Shown: piece by piece, positions 1 to 9,006 of the stretch | Position numbering within the stretch: the first letter of the stretch is position 1 | Layout of the letters: each line of letters opens with the position of its first letter | From: an uncultured Rhodospirillales bacterium | GTDB lineage: Bacteria > Pseudomonadota > Alphaproteobacteria > Acetobacterales > Acetobacteraceae | Assembly: GCA_903893975.1 (NCBI GenBank) | Contig: CAITOL010000105.1 | Coordinates: forward strand, 1 to 63,249 | Reading direction: 5' to 3' | Length of the DNA: 63,249 nt | Position numbers and translations under genes: made by a program | The notes under the pieces: model-generated | What the model was told of the DNA's origin: nothing | The model's input: only the letters and a program-made list of their open reading frames with translations | Databases searched by the model: none

Positions 1-86
1 ACCTGCGCAATGAACGCCTCATTTCCGAGGCTTGCACAGGGCATCTGGCGAGACAAAAAACACAATAAAATTAATGATTTAGAAGC

Positions 87-178
87 TGGCGGAGGGGATG
101 GGATTCGAACCCACGGTAGGCTTTAACACCTACAACGATTTAGCAAACCGTCGCCTTCAGCCACTCGGCCACCCCTCC
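87..178 (-). tRNA. tRNA-Ser (anticodon GCU)
   Basis: Read on the minus strand, the segment starts GGAGGGG and ends CCCCUCC-G-CCA, giving a 7-bp acceptor stem, discriminator G and an encoded CCA tail. The anticodon loop reads UUUGCUAAA, so the anticodon is GCU (serine AGC/AGU codons). A long variable arm lies between the anticodon and T arms, as expected of class II tRNA-Ser, and the T arm carries GGUUCGAAUCC. The 86 bases beyond it, to the window edge, hold nothing I can identify. Confidence 0.96.
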
Positions 179-298
179 GCCGGGAGAGATCAGTTACACG
201 ACGTTTGCTGAGCGCCTTCTAGTGCTTGTGCATCGCCCCGTCAAATGGTCAGCTATTCCGCCGCAAAGCGCACGTTGGCTGGGCCGCGAAGGAACCCG

Positions 299-1195
299 AT
301 GGAACTGCATCAACTCCGCTGCTTTGTCGCGGTTGCCGAAGAACTGCATTTCGGCCGGGCCGCCGCCCGCTTGAATATCACTCAACCGCCGCTCAGCCGG
401 CAGATCCAGTTGCTGGAACACAGCCTCGGCGCCGCGTTATTTGCCCGCAGCAGCCGCAGCGTTCACCTCACTGCCGCCGGCATTGCGTTTCTGCCCGATG
501 CGCGGCGGCTGCTGCGCTTCAGCGAGTCGGCCAGCCAACACGTCAGGCGCATCGCCAGCGGTCAGGCTGGGCGTCTGCGCATCGGTTTCACCGCCGCCTC
601 GGCCTATCGCTTTCTGCCAGAATTGATCACCGCCGTGCGGGCCGACTTGCCCGACATAGACCTGGTGCTGCAGGAAATGGTCTCCGGCGCGCAGGTCGAA
701 GCCCTGATCAGCGGCCAATTGGATGCCGGCCTATTGCGCCCCCCGGTTGCCCAGCCAGACCTAGCCGCGATCAAGATTGACGCCGAACCTTTGCTGGCCG
801 CCATGCCCGCGCGGCATCGCCTGGCCCGGCAAAGCTCGATCACCTTGGCCGACCTCGATGGGCAAGACTTCGTGATGTACGAACCCGGTGAAAGCCGCTA
901 CTTTCACGACCTTCTGGTGATGCTGTTCACCGCCGCCAATGTTCGCCCGCGCTTCGTGCAGCAACTCGGGCAGATCCATTCCATGCTGGCGCTCGTCCGT
1001 GCTGGCCTGGGCATGGCCCTGGTCCCCGCCGCAGCCGCGGCCTTGCGCTACCACGACGTCCGCCTCCGCCCCCTGGTGCTGCAACGCCCAACACCGGTGG
1101 AGCTATTCCTTGTCTGGCGGCACAACGCCGACAATCCTTTGCTGGAACGGCTGATCACGCGAACTCGCCGGCACACCCGGATCGATCCAAAATAG
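299..1195 (+). CDS. LysR-family transcriptional regulator
   Basis: This 298-residue LysR-type regulator has an N-terminal winged helix-turn-helix (about residues 1-60, with the family-typical TQPPLSRQIQLLE recognition helix) followed by a two-lobed periplasmic-binding-like effector domain. I chose ATG 299 because MELHQLRCF is the classic LysR start and an AAGGA-type ribosome-binding site sits about 6 bases upstream. An in-frame ATG at 245 would add 18 unconserved residues. It stands directly upstream of, and in the same direction as, a TRAP transporter and galactarate dehydratase, so it probably controls sugar-diacid use; the effector is inferred, not shown. A hairpin terminator overlaps its stop codon. 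Confidence 0.9.
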   Translation: MELHQLRCFVAVAEELHFGRAAARLNITQPPLSRQIQLLEHSLGAALFARSSRSVHLTAAGIAFLPDARRLLRFSESASQHVRRIASGQAGRLRIGFTAASAYRFLPELITAVRADLPDIDLVLQEMVSGAQVEALISGQLDAGLLRPPVAQPDLAAIKIDAEPLLAAMPARHRLARQSSITLADLDGQDFVMYEPGESRYFHDLLVMLFTAANVRPRFVQQLGQIHSMLALVRAGLGMALVPAAAAALRYHDVRLRPLVLQRPTPVELFLVWRHNADNPLLERLITRTRRHTRIDPK

Positions 1196-1216
1196 GTATT
1201 GATCGATCCATTTTTT
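1179..1216 (+). terminator. Rho-independent terminator overlapping the LysR stop codon
   Basis: GGATCGATC at 1179-1187 pairs perfectly with GATCGATCC at 1201-1209 across a 13-base loop. The stem is followed by A and a run of six T (1211-1216). The TAG stop of the LysR gene (1193-1195) lies in the loop. It should separate the regulator from the TRAP operon starting at 1419. The 200 bases between this hairpin and the operon must then hold the operon promoter, which I could not pinpoint. Confidence 0.7.
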
Positions 1217-1418
1217 GAGTTAGCGCGCGCCCAATCCTTCTGCCAAGCTACCCGTTCTAGGGAGCGAGACGAGCAATGGCACGCGAAGGATCGCGCAAAG
1301 CGGCACACCACATCGGCAGCGCCCTTCCTAACCAATCCTGCAACCACGCCAATCGCCGCGCTGGTTCAAGCCAACGCAACCTGATACCAAACAAAAAACG
1401 CCTATTAGGGAGAGACCA

Positions 1419-2426
1419 ATGAAGCAAAATCATCTTCGCCGCCGCCAATTGCTCGGCGGCGCGCTCGGCGCCACCGCGTTGCTTGGCTCCACCAGCCTCG
1501 CCACCGCCCAGGCGAAAATGACCTTCAAAGCCTCGGACGTGCACCCGGAAGGTTACCCGACGGTCACCGCCGTCGAATCCATGGGTAAAAAACTCTCCGC
1601 TGCCACCAATGGCCGGCTCTCGGTGCAGATGTACGCTGCCATGCAGTTGGGCGGCGAGAAGGAAGCCATCGAGCAAGCCCAGATCGGCGCCATCGCCCTC
1701 GGCCGTGTCAGCGTCGGCGCGCTCGGCCCGGTGGTCGACGACCTTAATGTCTTCAACCTGCCCTTCCTGTTCCGCAACACCGCCCACGCGCAAAAGGTGA
1801 TGGACGGCGCCATCGGTCAGGAATTGCTGGACAAAGTCACCAACCATCCCACCGCCGGGCTGGTGGCGCTGTGCTGGATGGATGCCGGTGCGCGCAGCAT
1901 GTACGACACCAAACACGCCATCAACAGCATCGCCGACCTTAAGGGCCTCAAGGTCCGGGTCATGGGCAACCCGATGTTCGTTGATATGATGAACAACCTC
2001 GGCGGCAACGGTGTCGCCATGGGCTACGACCAGGTGTTCACCGCGCTGCAAACCGGCGTCGTCGATGGCGCGGAAAACAACCCTCCGAGCTTCGTCTTCG
2101 ACAACCACTTCCAGGTCGCCAAGTTCTACACTCTCACCGAGCACCTGATCGTGCCGGAAATGCTGGTCTTCTCCAAGCGCATCTGGAACCAGCTCTCCAA
2201 GGACGATCAAGCCCTGCTGCTCAAAGTCGGCCGCGAAGCCCAGGCCGAGGAACGCGTGCTGTGGAATCAGTATGAAGCCCAGGCGCTGGAGAAAATGAAG
2301 GCGGCCGGCATCAACGTCGTCACTTTGGCCGACAAGAAGCCGTTCCAGGACGCGGTCAAGCCGGTATGGGACAAATACGGCCCGAAATACGCTGAGATGA
2401 TCAAGCGTATCCAAGCCGTTCAGTAA
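1419..2426 (+). CDS. dctP: TRAP transporter substrate-binding protein, DctP family
   Basis: This is a periplasmic solute receptor of a tripartite ATP-independent (TRAP) uptake system, 335 residues, normal for DctP. The N terminus has a twin-arginine-like signal (RRRQLLGG, then an alanine-rich hydrophobic stretch cut near ATAQA). The family arginine that binds the substrate carboxylate is visible in LKVRVMGNPMF (about residue 175), followed by the GAENNP segment. A GGGAGAG ribosome-binding site precedes ATG 1419. It heads the set DctP-DctQ-DctM-galactarate dehydratase, so the ligand is likely galactarate, glucarate or a related sugar acid; this is inferred from context. Confidence 0.93.
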   Translation: MKQNHLRRRQLLGGALGATALLGSTSLATAQAKMTFKASDVHPEGYPTVTAVESMGKKLSAATNGRLSVQMYAAMQLGGEKEAIEQAQIGAIALGRVSVGALGPVVDDLNVFNLPFLFRNTAHAQKVMDGAIGQELLDKVTNHPTAGLVALCWMDAGARSMYDTKHAINSIADLKGLKVRVMGNPMFVDMMNNLGGNGVAMGYDQVFTALQTGVVDGAENNPPSFVFDNHFQVAKFYTLTEHLIVPEMLVFSKRIWNQLSKDDQALLLKVGREAQAEERVLWNQYEAQALEKMKAAGINVVTLADKKPFQDAVKPVWDKYGPKYAEMIKRIQAVQ

Positions 2427-2459
2427 CCAGCCACATCGCAGCGACGGAAGGGTCAATCT

Positions 2460-2975
2460 GTGCGCGCTATCATCCGATCCGCCATGGATTGGCTCTACCT
2501 CGCTTGCGTCTGGATCGCCGGCATCGCGCTGGTATTAATCTCGCTGGTGGTGCCGTGGGGGGTTTTCACCCGCTACGGCCTCAACAGCGCCTCCTCCTGG
2601 CCGGAAGCCTCGGCCATCCTGCTCTCCATCGTGCTCACCTTCTTCGGCGCCGCCGCCTGCTATCGGGTCGGGCTGCACATGCGCGTCTCCTTCGTGCGTG
2701 ACCAACTCCCGCCTGCCCTCGCCCGCCTGGCAGACCTGGCGGCAGAGGCCGTCATGCTCGCCGTCGGCGGCTTCATGACCGTCTTCGGCGTCGGCCTGTG
2801 CCAAACCACCTGGAACCAGTCGATTGCCGAGTTCCCCTCGCTCTCCGTCGGCGTCACCTATCTGCCGATCCCGCTCGGCGGCACCTGCCTCATTCTTTTC
2901 GTGCTGGAACGCATGCTCATCGGCCGCCCGGTTGATCGCATGGGCGACGCGCACACCCTTCCCACCACCGACTGA
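2460..2975 (+). CDS. TRAP transporter small membrane subunit, DctQ family
   Basis: This 171-residue inner-membrane protein has four hydrophobic segments, typical of DctQ, and lies between the DctP receptor and the DctM channel subunit. Translation appears to start at GTG 2460, preceded by GGAAGGG. The segment around residues 35-45 (FTRYGLNSASSWPEE-like) matches the family region that contacts the large subunit. It has no activity of its own and stabilises the transporter. It starts 33 bases after dctP ends. Confidence 0.88.
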   Translation: MRAIIRSAMDWLYLACVWIAGIALVLISLVVPWGVFTRYGLNSASSWPEASAILLSIVLTFFGAAACYRVGLHMRVSFVRDQLPPALARLADLAAEAVMLAVGGFMTVFGVGLCQTTWNQSIAEFPSLSVGVTYLPIPLGGTCLILFVLERMLIGRPVDRMGDAHTLPTTD

Positions 2976-2993
2976 GCCGACGGAGCACGCATC

Positions 2994-4283
2994 ATGGACG
3001 CCCTGATCGTCATCGGCACCCTGCTGGTTTGTATTTCGCTCGGTGTGCCGATCGCCTACGCGCTCGGCCTGTCCGCCATGGCCGCCGCCTGGTGGATCGA
3101 CATCCCGCTGGAAGCGGTGATGCTGCAAGTCTCCAGCGGCGTCAGCAAATTCTCCATGCTGACCATTCCCTTCTTCGTGCTGGCCGGCGCCTTGATGGCC
3201 GAAGGCGGCATCGCGCATCGGCTGGTTGCCTTCGCCAATGCCCTGGTCGGCGCCTTCCGCCTGCGCGGCGGCCTGGCGGTGGTCAACATCGTCGCCAGCA
3301 CCTTCATGTCCGGCATCTCCGGCTCGGCCGTCGCCGACATTTCCGCCATTGGCTCGGTGATGATCCCGCAAATGGAAAAGGCCGGCTACCCGCGGGTCTT
3401 CGCCACCAACGTCACCATCTCCGCTTCCGTCCAGGCGCTGCTGATCCCGCCCAGCCACAACGCGGTCATCTACTCGCTGGCCACCGGCGGCAGCATTTCC
3501 ATCCTCAGCCTGTTCCTCGCCGGCGTCGTCCCCGGCCTGCTGCTCGGCTTTTCGCTGATCATGCTGGTGCTGGTGATGGCCTACCGCAACAAATACCCGA
3601 TGGGCGACGTCGTGCCCCTGCGCGAAGCCGGCCGCCTCACGCTGGATGCATTCTGGGGCCTGATCACCCTTGTCATCATCCTCGGCGGCATTCTCGGCGG
3701 CGTTTTCACCGCCGTTGAGGCCGGGGCCGTCGCCTGCGTCTGGGCGTTCTTCGTCACCATGTTCATCTACCGCGAATATCGCTGGCGCGACCTGCCGGTG
3801 CTCATGCACCGCACCCTGCGCACGGTGGCGATGGTAATGACGCTGATCGCCTTCGCCTCCTCCGTTGGCTACATGATGGCGATGATGCAGGTGCCGGCGA
3901 AAATCACCGCCTTCTTCCTCACCTTCTCGCACGACAAGAACGTCATCCTGTTCATGATCAACGTGCTGCTGCTGATCCTCGGCTGCCTGATCGACATGGC
4001 CCCGGCCATCCTGATCTGCACCCCGATCCTGCTGCCGGTGATGATGAACTTCGGCGTGGACCCGGTGCATTTCGGCATGATCATGCTGATGAACCTCGGC
4101 ATCGGCCTGTGCCACCCGCCCGTCGGCGCCATCCTTTTTGTCGGCTGCGCCGTCGGCAAAGTCTCGATGGAAGAGGTGATGAAGAAAATCTGGCCGTTCT
4201 ACCTGGTCATGTTCTGCATCCTGATGCTGGTAACCTACGTCCCCGATCTCTCGCTCTGGATGGTGCACCGCTTTGGACATTAA
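2994..4283 (+). CDS. TRAP transporter large permease, DctM family
   Basis: This 429-residue polytopic membrane protein has about 12 hydrophobic segments and is the sodium-coupled channel subunit of the TRAP system. The motif [17 protein letters not shown] (about residues 105-120) and the repeated [12 protein letters not shown] region near the C terminus are hallmarks of DctM. It starts 18 bases after DctQ. Its last 11 bases overlap the start of galactarate dehydratase, which points to translational coupling of transport and the first catabolic step. Confidence 0.93.
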   Translation: MDALIVIGTLLVCISLGVPIAYALGLSAMAAAWWIDIPLEAVMLQVSSGVSKFSMLTIPFFVLAGALMAEGGIAHRLVAFANALVGAFRLRGGLAVVNIVASTFMSGISGSAVADISAIGSVMIPQMEKAGYPRVFATNVTISASVQALLIPPSHNAVIYSLATGGSISILSLFLAGVVPGLLLGFSLIMLVLVMAYRNKYPMGDVVPLREAGRLTLDAFWGLITLVIILGGILGGVFTAVEAGAVACVWAFFVTMFIYREYRWRDLPVLMHRTLRTVAMVMTLIAFASSVGYMMAMMQVPAKITAFFLTFSHDKNVILFMINVLLLILGCLIDMAPAILICTPILLPVMMNFGVDPVHFGMIMLMNLGIGLCHPPVGAILFVGCAVGKVSMEEVMKKIWPFYLVMFCILMLVTYVPDLSLWMVHRFGH

Positions 4284-5802
4284 CGCCCCGCGCTACATCA
4301 AGCTGCATGCCGACGATAACGTCGCCATCGTCGCCAATGATCGCGGCCTCCCCGCCGGCGCCAGCTTTGCCGACGGCCTCGTCCTGCGTGAACGCGTGCC
4401 GCAAGGCCACAAGCTGGCCCTGGTCGATATCCCCGCCGGCACCGCCATCCGCCGCTACGGCGCGATCATCGGCACTGCCCTGGCCGATATCCCGCAAGGC
4501 GCCTGGGTCGCGGAAAAGCTGGTGCGCATGCCCGAGGCGCCAGACCTCGCCCGCCTCTCCCCACCCAGCACCCGCGCCACCCAACTGCCCAGCCTGGACG
4601 GCTTCACTTTCGAAGGGTTCCGCAACCCCGATGGCTCGGTCGGCACCCGCAACGTGCTCGCCGTCAGCACCTCGGTGCAATGCGTCGCCGGCACGCTAGA
4701 CTTCGCCTTGCAGCGCGTGCGCAGCGAATTGCTGCCCCGCTACCCCAATGTCGATGGCGTCGTCGGCCTCACCCACACCTATGGCTGCGGCGTGGCGATC
4801 GACGCCCCCGATGCCGCCATCCCCATCCGCACGCTGGCCAATCTCGCCCGCAACCCCAATTTCGGCGGCCAGGCCATGGTAGTCGGCCTGGGCTGCGAGA
4901 AACTCCTGCCCGAGCGCCTGCTGCCCGATGGCGCGCCCCCGTCGGACATCATGCGCCTGCAAGATGAAGCCTTCCACGGCTTCGGCCCGATGGTCGAGGC
5001 GATCACCGAAATGTGCCGCGCCCGGCTGGAAATCCTCAATCGCCGCCAGCGGGAAACCTGCCCCGCCTCAGACCTCGTCATCGGCCTGCAATGCGGCGGC
5101 AGCGATGCCTTCTCCGGTGTCACCGCCAACCCGGCACTCGGCTTCGCCGCGGATCTGCTGGTGCGCGCCGGCGCCACGGTGATGTTCTCCGAGGTGACCG
5201 AGGTCCGCGACGCCATCCACCTGCTCACCGCCCGCGCCGCCGATGCGGGCGTCGCCGCCGATCTGGTGCGGGAAATGGCCTGGTACGACGCCTATCTGGC
5301 CCGCGGCGGTGCGGACCGCAGCGCCAACACCACGCCGGGCAACAAATCCGGCGGCCTGGTTAACATCGTCGAAAAGGCCCTCGGCTCCATCGTCAAATCC
5401 GGCAGCAGCCCGATCGTGGAAGTGCTTGCCCCCGGCGCCCGCCCCAGCAAGCGCGGCCTGATCTTCGCCGCCACCCCGGCGAGCGATTTCATCTGCGGCA
5501 CCTTGCAACTGGCCTCGGGCATCGGCCTGCAAGTGTTCACCACCGGCCGCGGCACCCCCTACGGCCTCGCCGCCGCCCCGGTGCTGAAAGTCGCCACCAA
5601 TTCAGTGCTGGCCAAACGCTGGCACGACCTGATCGACTTCGACGCCGGCGGCATCGCCACCGGCACCGCCAGCATCGAAGACACGGGCTGGGACCTGTTC
5701 CGCCTCATCCTGGAAACCGCGTCGGGCCGCAACATCCCCTGGTCAGACCGATGGGGCATCGCCAACACGCTGGCGCTGTTCAACCCCGCCCCGGTCACCT
5801 AG
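4273..5802 (+). CDS. garD: Galactarate dehydratase (UxaA/GarD family)
   Basis: It dehydrates meso-galactarate to 5-keto-4-deoxy-glucarate. The 509-residue protein has an N-terminal SAF domain (about residues 5-80, with [12 protein letters not shown]) and the large UxaA/GarD catalytic part. It follows E. coli GarD closely from memory, for example [65 protein letters not shown] and the C-terminal LFNPAPVT. The conserved cysteines expected to hold the Fe site are present. The start is a TTG (4273) inside the end of the dctM gene with only a weak ribosome-binding site, consistent with coupled translation. It is divided by 3 bases from the convergent motA. Confidence 0.93.
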   Translation: MDINAPRYIKLHADDNVAIVANDRGLPAGASFADGLVLRERVPQGHKLALVDIPAGTAIRRYGAIIGTALADIPQGAWVAEKLVRMPEAPDLARLSPPSTRATQLPSLDGFTFEGFRNPDGSVGTRNVLAVSTSVQCVAGTLDFALQRVRSELLPRYPNVDGVVGLTHTYGCGVAIDAPDAAIPIRTLANLARNPNFGGQAMVVGLGCEKLLPERLLPDGAPPSDIMRLQDEAFHGFGPMVEAITEMCRARLEILNRRQRETCPASDLVIGLQCGGSDAFSGVTANPALGFAADLLVRAGATVMFSEVTEVRDAIHLLTARAADAGVAADLVREMAWYDAYLARGGADRSANTTPGNKSGGLVNIVEKALGSIVKSGSSPIVEVLAPGARPSKRGLIFAATPASDFICGTLQLASGIGLQVFTTGRGTPYGLAAAPVLKVATNSVLAKRWHDLIDFDAGGIATGTASIEDTGWDLFRLILETASGRNIPWSDRWGIANTLALFNPAPVT

Positions 5803-5805
5803 CCG

Positions 5806-6672
5806 CTAGCCAATCTGCAGGTTCTGCACCGTCGTCTCCAGTTCGGCAAAGCTCGGCATATACTGTGTCGGCACCATCTTGCGGCCGGTCTCCACGCTCA
5901 CCTGCGGCGCATTGCCATGCAAATGCGCCACCAGCACCGCCTTGACCACGTCGAAATACTTCGCCTCTTCTTCCACCACGCCTTTAATCCGGGTGGCGAA
6001 CGGACCGGCCATGCCATAGGCCAGCAACACCCCGAGAAACGTTCCCACCAGCGCCCCACCAATCATCGCGCCGAGCACAGCCGGCGGTTCATTGATGTGC
6101 GACATGGTTTTGATCACCCCCAGCACGGCAGCGACAATGCCCAACGCCGGCAGCGCATCGGCCATGCTTTGCAAAGCGTGCGACGGATGCATTTCCTCGT
6201 TCATGGTTTTCTTCAACTCGCGGCCCATCAGATCCTCGATCTGGTTGGGATCGTCGCAATTCATGCCAAACATCCGCAGATAGTCACATATCATTTCGGA
6301 CATGTGATGGTTCTTCAAAATCTTCGGGAACTTCTGAAAGGCAATGCTTTCCTCCGGCTTTTCGATATGCGCCTCCAGCGCCATCGCCCCCTTACTGCTC
6401 GCCAGCCTGACGAAGAAAAACAGCAGGCTCAGCAGCTCGATGTAATCGGCTTTCTTATAGGCGCCGCCTTTGATCATCTTGCCGAACGCACCGAGCGTAT
6501 GCTTGACGTCGTGCATGGAGTTGGACATCAGAAACGTGCCCATCGCCGCGCCGCCAATCGTCCATAGCTCGAACGGCATCGCCTCGAGCAACGGCTCCAT
6601 CGCGCCGCCCGAGACGATATAGCTGCCAAACACGCAGGCCAGCAGGAAAACCAGGCCACCAATCGTCAGCAT
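5806..6672 (-). CDS. motA: Flagellar motor stator protein MotA
   Basis: This 288-residue inner-membrane protein forms the proton-driven flagellar stator with MotB. It has two N-terminal membrane helices (about 1-55), a large cytoplasmic loop with charged residues for torque transfer (EEEMHPSHALQ-type region about 160-175) and two further helices (ADALPALGIVAAVLGVIKTM and the GALVGTFLGVLLAYG region). The long C-terminal tail is typical of alphaproteobacterial MotA. It is followed 28 bases later (upstream is motA, downstream motB) by motB on the same strand. No other flagellar gene is in the window, as is common for dispersed alphaproteobacterial motor genes. Confidence 0.94.
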   Translation of the reverse strand: MLTIGGLVFLLACVFGSYIVSGGAMEPLLEAMPFELWTIGGAAMGTFLMSNSMHDVKHTLGAFGKMIKGGAYKKADYIELLSLLFFFVRLASSKGAMALEAHIEKPEESIAFQKFPKILKNHHMSEMICDYLRMFGMNCDDPNQIEDLMGRELKKTMNEEMHPSHALQSMADALPALGIVAAVLGVIKTMSHINEPPAVLGAMIGGALVGTFLGVLLAYGMAGPFATRIKGVVEEEAKYFDVVKAVLVAHLHGNAPQVSVETGRKMVPTQYMPSFAELETTVQNLQIG

Positions 6673-6700
6673 AGGATTGCGCCCTCATCGATGCGGCAGC

Positions 6701-7813
6701 TCATGGCGCGGCCTTGGGCGGGGGGGCGTTGCGCAGCACGACAATGGCAATCCGCCGATTGGCCGCCGCCATCGGGTCCGCCGGCAATAACGGGTCGCGG
6801 TCGGCATTGCCGGTGACGCTGCGGAACCGGCCTTCGGCCATCCCGCTCTCAATCAGCAGCCGCCGCGTGGCATTGGCCCGCTCGGCCGACAATTCCCAAT
6901 TCGTCTTGTCACTGCCTTTATAGGGTGCCGAATCGGTATGGCCGGAGATCGAAATTCCCTCCGGCAGCTTGTTCAGAATCGGCACCACGCTTTGTAGCAA
7001 CAGCTTGGCCCGTTCTTGGATAACCGCCGATCCGCTGGCGAACATTGGCCGCTTATCCTCGTCGTGCAGCTGAATGCGCAAGCCCTCCGGGGTCTGGTCA
7101 ATCGCCAACTGGTCCGCCAACCCCGCCAACACCGCATCGCTGCGCACGGCCTCCCGGATGGATTGCGCCGCCTGTTCGAACGCCTCCTTCTCCCGCTTGG
7201 CCATCTCGGCGCGCAATTGTGCCTCGTCCATCGCACCCGGCGCCGCACCCGGGGTTTTCACCCCGGTGCCCGCATTGGCCAGAAACTGCGCATTACCGAC
7301 CACCTGCGCCTGCACCTTGGCCGCCGTCACCGCCGGGCCACCCGCGCTGCGTTTGCCGGTATCCGCCCCTTGCACCCCATCGGCGGTTACCGACTGCCCA
7401 CCCTGGTCCATATCTCCAGGCTGCGTCGTCATCCGCGTCGGGCTCGGCATCTGGTCGGCATCCGGGTCATCCACATCCGGCGTCGGCGCGGCACGGCCCG
7501 GGTTGATGCTCTGCACCCCCCGGTCGGACACCATCGGCCCATCCTCAAACGGCGACCGCCCACCAAACGGCTTGCCAGACCCTGAGGTCGAGCGGCTCAT
7601 CGAGTTGGACGGGGTGAAGAAATCGGCAATCCCTTTGCGCTGATCCTCCGTGGTCGCATTCAGCAGCCACATCAGCAGAAAGAACGCCATCATTGCGGTC
7701 ACGAAGTCGGCGTACGCGACCTTCCAGGCGCCACCGTGGTGGCCACCCTCAACGATCTCCTCACGCTTGATAATCGTGATGCCGCCTTCGCGACCCTTGC
7801 CTTTGCGCGCCAT
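6701..7813 (-). CDS. motB: Flagellar motor protein MotB
   Basis: This 370-residue protein is the peptidoglycan-anchored partner of MotA. The single membrane helix carries the proton-binding aspartate in WKVAYADFVTAMMAFFLLMW (about residues 28-47). A glycine/proline/aspartate-rich linker follows, and the C-terminal OmpA-like domain (about 225-360) contains SGHTDSAPYKGSDKTNWELS. I start it at ATG 7813 (MARKGKG), which has GAGGTGG just upstream; a GTG at 7834 would add seven unsupported residues. MotB is transcribed ahead of motA. The 86 bases upstream, before the HDAC gene end, should contain the promoter. Confidence 0.93.
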   Translation of the reverse strand: MARKGKGREGGITIIKREEIVEGGHHGGAWKVAYADFVTAMMAFFLLMWLLNATTEDQRKGIADFFTPSNSMSRSTSGSGKPFGGRSPFEDGPMVSDRGVQSINPGRAAPTPDVDDPDADQMPSPTRMTTQPGDMDQGGQSVTADGVQGADTGKRSAGGPAVTAAKVQAQVVGNAQFLANAGTGVKTPGAAPGAMDEAQLRAEMAKREKEAFEQAAQSIREAVRSDAVLAGLADQLAIDQTPEGLRIQLHDEDKRPMFASGSAVIQERAKLLLQSVVPILNKLPEGISISGHTDSAPYKGSDKTNWELSAERANATRRLLIESGMAEGRFRSVTGNADRDPLLPADPMAAANRRIAIVVLRNAPPPKAAP

Positions 7814-7899
7814 GCCACCTCGTCCTGCCCACACACCTCTTGTGCGGGCCCACCGCTAGCATCGGCGCGTATGCTTAAAACGATCCTAACGCCCCCAAA

Positions 7900-8934
7900 T
7901 CACACCGAAACCCGCGCGCCCAGAAACCCGTCCAAAAAGGCGTGCAAATTGCCGCCGAGCCGTTCGATGAGATATCCGCCCTCCTGCACCAGCACCGTCG
8001 GCAGCCCGGCTTGGGCAATCAGCCGTCCGGCCGCCTGAAACCCATCCGGGCTCACCTGCAAATTCGCCGTCGGGTCACCGGCTGCGGCATCAAACCCCAG
8101 CGACACCACCAGCACCTGCGCCCGCGCCTGCCCCACCGCCGCCACCCCGCGCGCCACCGCCGCCAGCCAGCCTGCATCTCCGGTCCCCGGCGGCAGCGGC
8201 AGGTTCAGATTCGCCCCGCCCCCCGCACCCTCGCCGGTTTCATCGGCGTATCCGGCATACCATGGATAGGTCGCGTTCGGGTCCTCATGCACCGAACAGA
8301 AAAATACCTGATCGGTGCGATAGAAAATCCCCTGCGTGCCGTTGCCGTGATGCACGTCGATATCCAGAATCGCCACCCGCCGGCCCGCGTCCACACAGTG
8401 TTGCGCCGCAATCGCCGCGTTGTTGAGGTAGCAGAACCCGCCGGCCAGATCGGCATAGGCATGATGGCCGGATGGCCGGCACAGCGCATACGCCTCCCGC
8501 GCCCCGGCCAGCACCCGCGCCGCCCCGTCCACCGCCACATGCGCCGATGCCACCGCCGCCTGCCAGGTGCCTGCCACCAAGGGCGAGGACGCACCTGACA
8601 AATAATACCCCGCCTGCCCCATCACCGCCTCGGGCCGCCGCCCCATCTGCCGCAACGCAAACGCCCACGCCCGCAAAATCGGCCCGCTGCCACCCTCGGC
8701 CTGCCAGCGGTCAAAGCCAGTGCGCAAAAACTCCAGATATCCGGCGTCATGCACTGCCGCGATCGGCACCAGCCCGTGATCGGGGGCATAGGTCACGGAA
8801 TGGCCGAGCTCATGCACCATCGCCAGCAAATTCGCCGCCCGGCTGGCCATATCCAGATACGGCCGCCCGTTCGGCATCGGCCCGGCGGCATCGGGATCGT
8901 GGAGACTATGCACGGCGCTGGCGATGGTAATCAT
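7900..8934 (-). CDS. Histone deacetylase superfamily, acetylpolyamine amidohydrolase-like
   Basis: This zinc amidohydrolase of the arginase/deacetylase fold probably deacetylates acetylated polyamines or related small amides. The 344 residues include the catalytic pair in RPSGHHAYAD, the zinc ligands in ILDIDVHHGNGTQ, the third ligand region SLGFDAAAGDP, and EGGYLIE with the transition-state tyrosine. I start at ATG 8934, with GGAGGA 7 bases upstream; an extension to 9018 would run through the divergent promoter. It is divergent from an alpha/beta hydrolase at 9007. The substrate is not fixed by sequence; acetoin-utilisation type AcuC is less likely because the protein has the long polyamine-type entrance loop. 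Confidence 0.85.
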   Translation of the reverse strand: MITIASAVHSLHDPDAAGPMPNGRPYLDMASRAANLLAMVHELGHSVTYAPDHGLVPIAAVHDAGYLEFLRTGFDRWQAEGGSGPILRAWAFALRQMGRRPEAVMGQAGYYLSGASSPLVAGTWQAAVASAHVAVDGAARVLAGAREAYALCRPSGHHAYADLAGGFCYLNNAAIAAQHCVDAGRRVAILDIDVHHGNGTQGIFYRTDQVFFCSVHEDPNATYPWYAGYADETGEGAGGGANLNLPLPPGTGDAGWLAAVARGVAAVGQARAQVLVVSLGFDAAAGDPTANLQVSPDGFQAAGRLIAQAGLPTVLVQEGGYLIERLGGNLHAFLDGFLGARVSV

Positions 8935-9006
8935 CCCTGGGTCCTCCCGGTTGCGGTGGGCATGATATTGCGCATAGCATCCCGCAAGGACCGGGGGGCA
9001 AACAAG

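Noticed and set aside
2535-4280. A 581-codon open frame on the minus strand opposite dctQ and dctM.
   Set aside because: It is antisense to two clear TRAP genes, has a low-complexity His/Asp/Gly/Gln-rich product, and is explained by high GC at third positions.
7814-7899. N-terminal extension of motB from a GTG at 7834.
   Set aside because: ATG 7813 has a good ribosome-binding site and starts the conserved MARKGKG segment.
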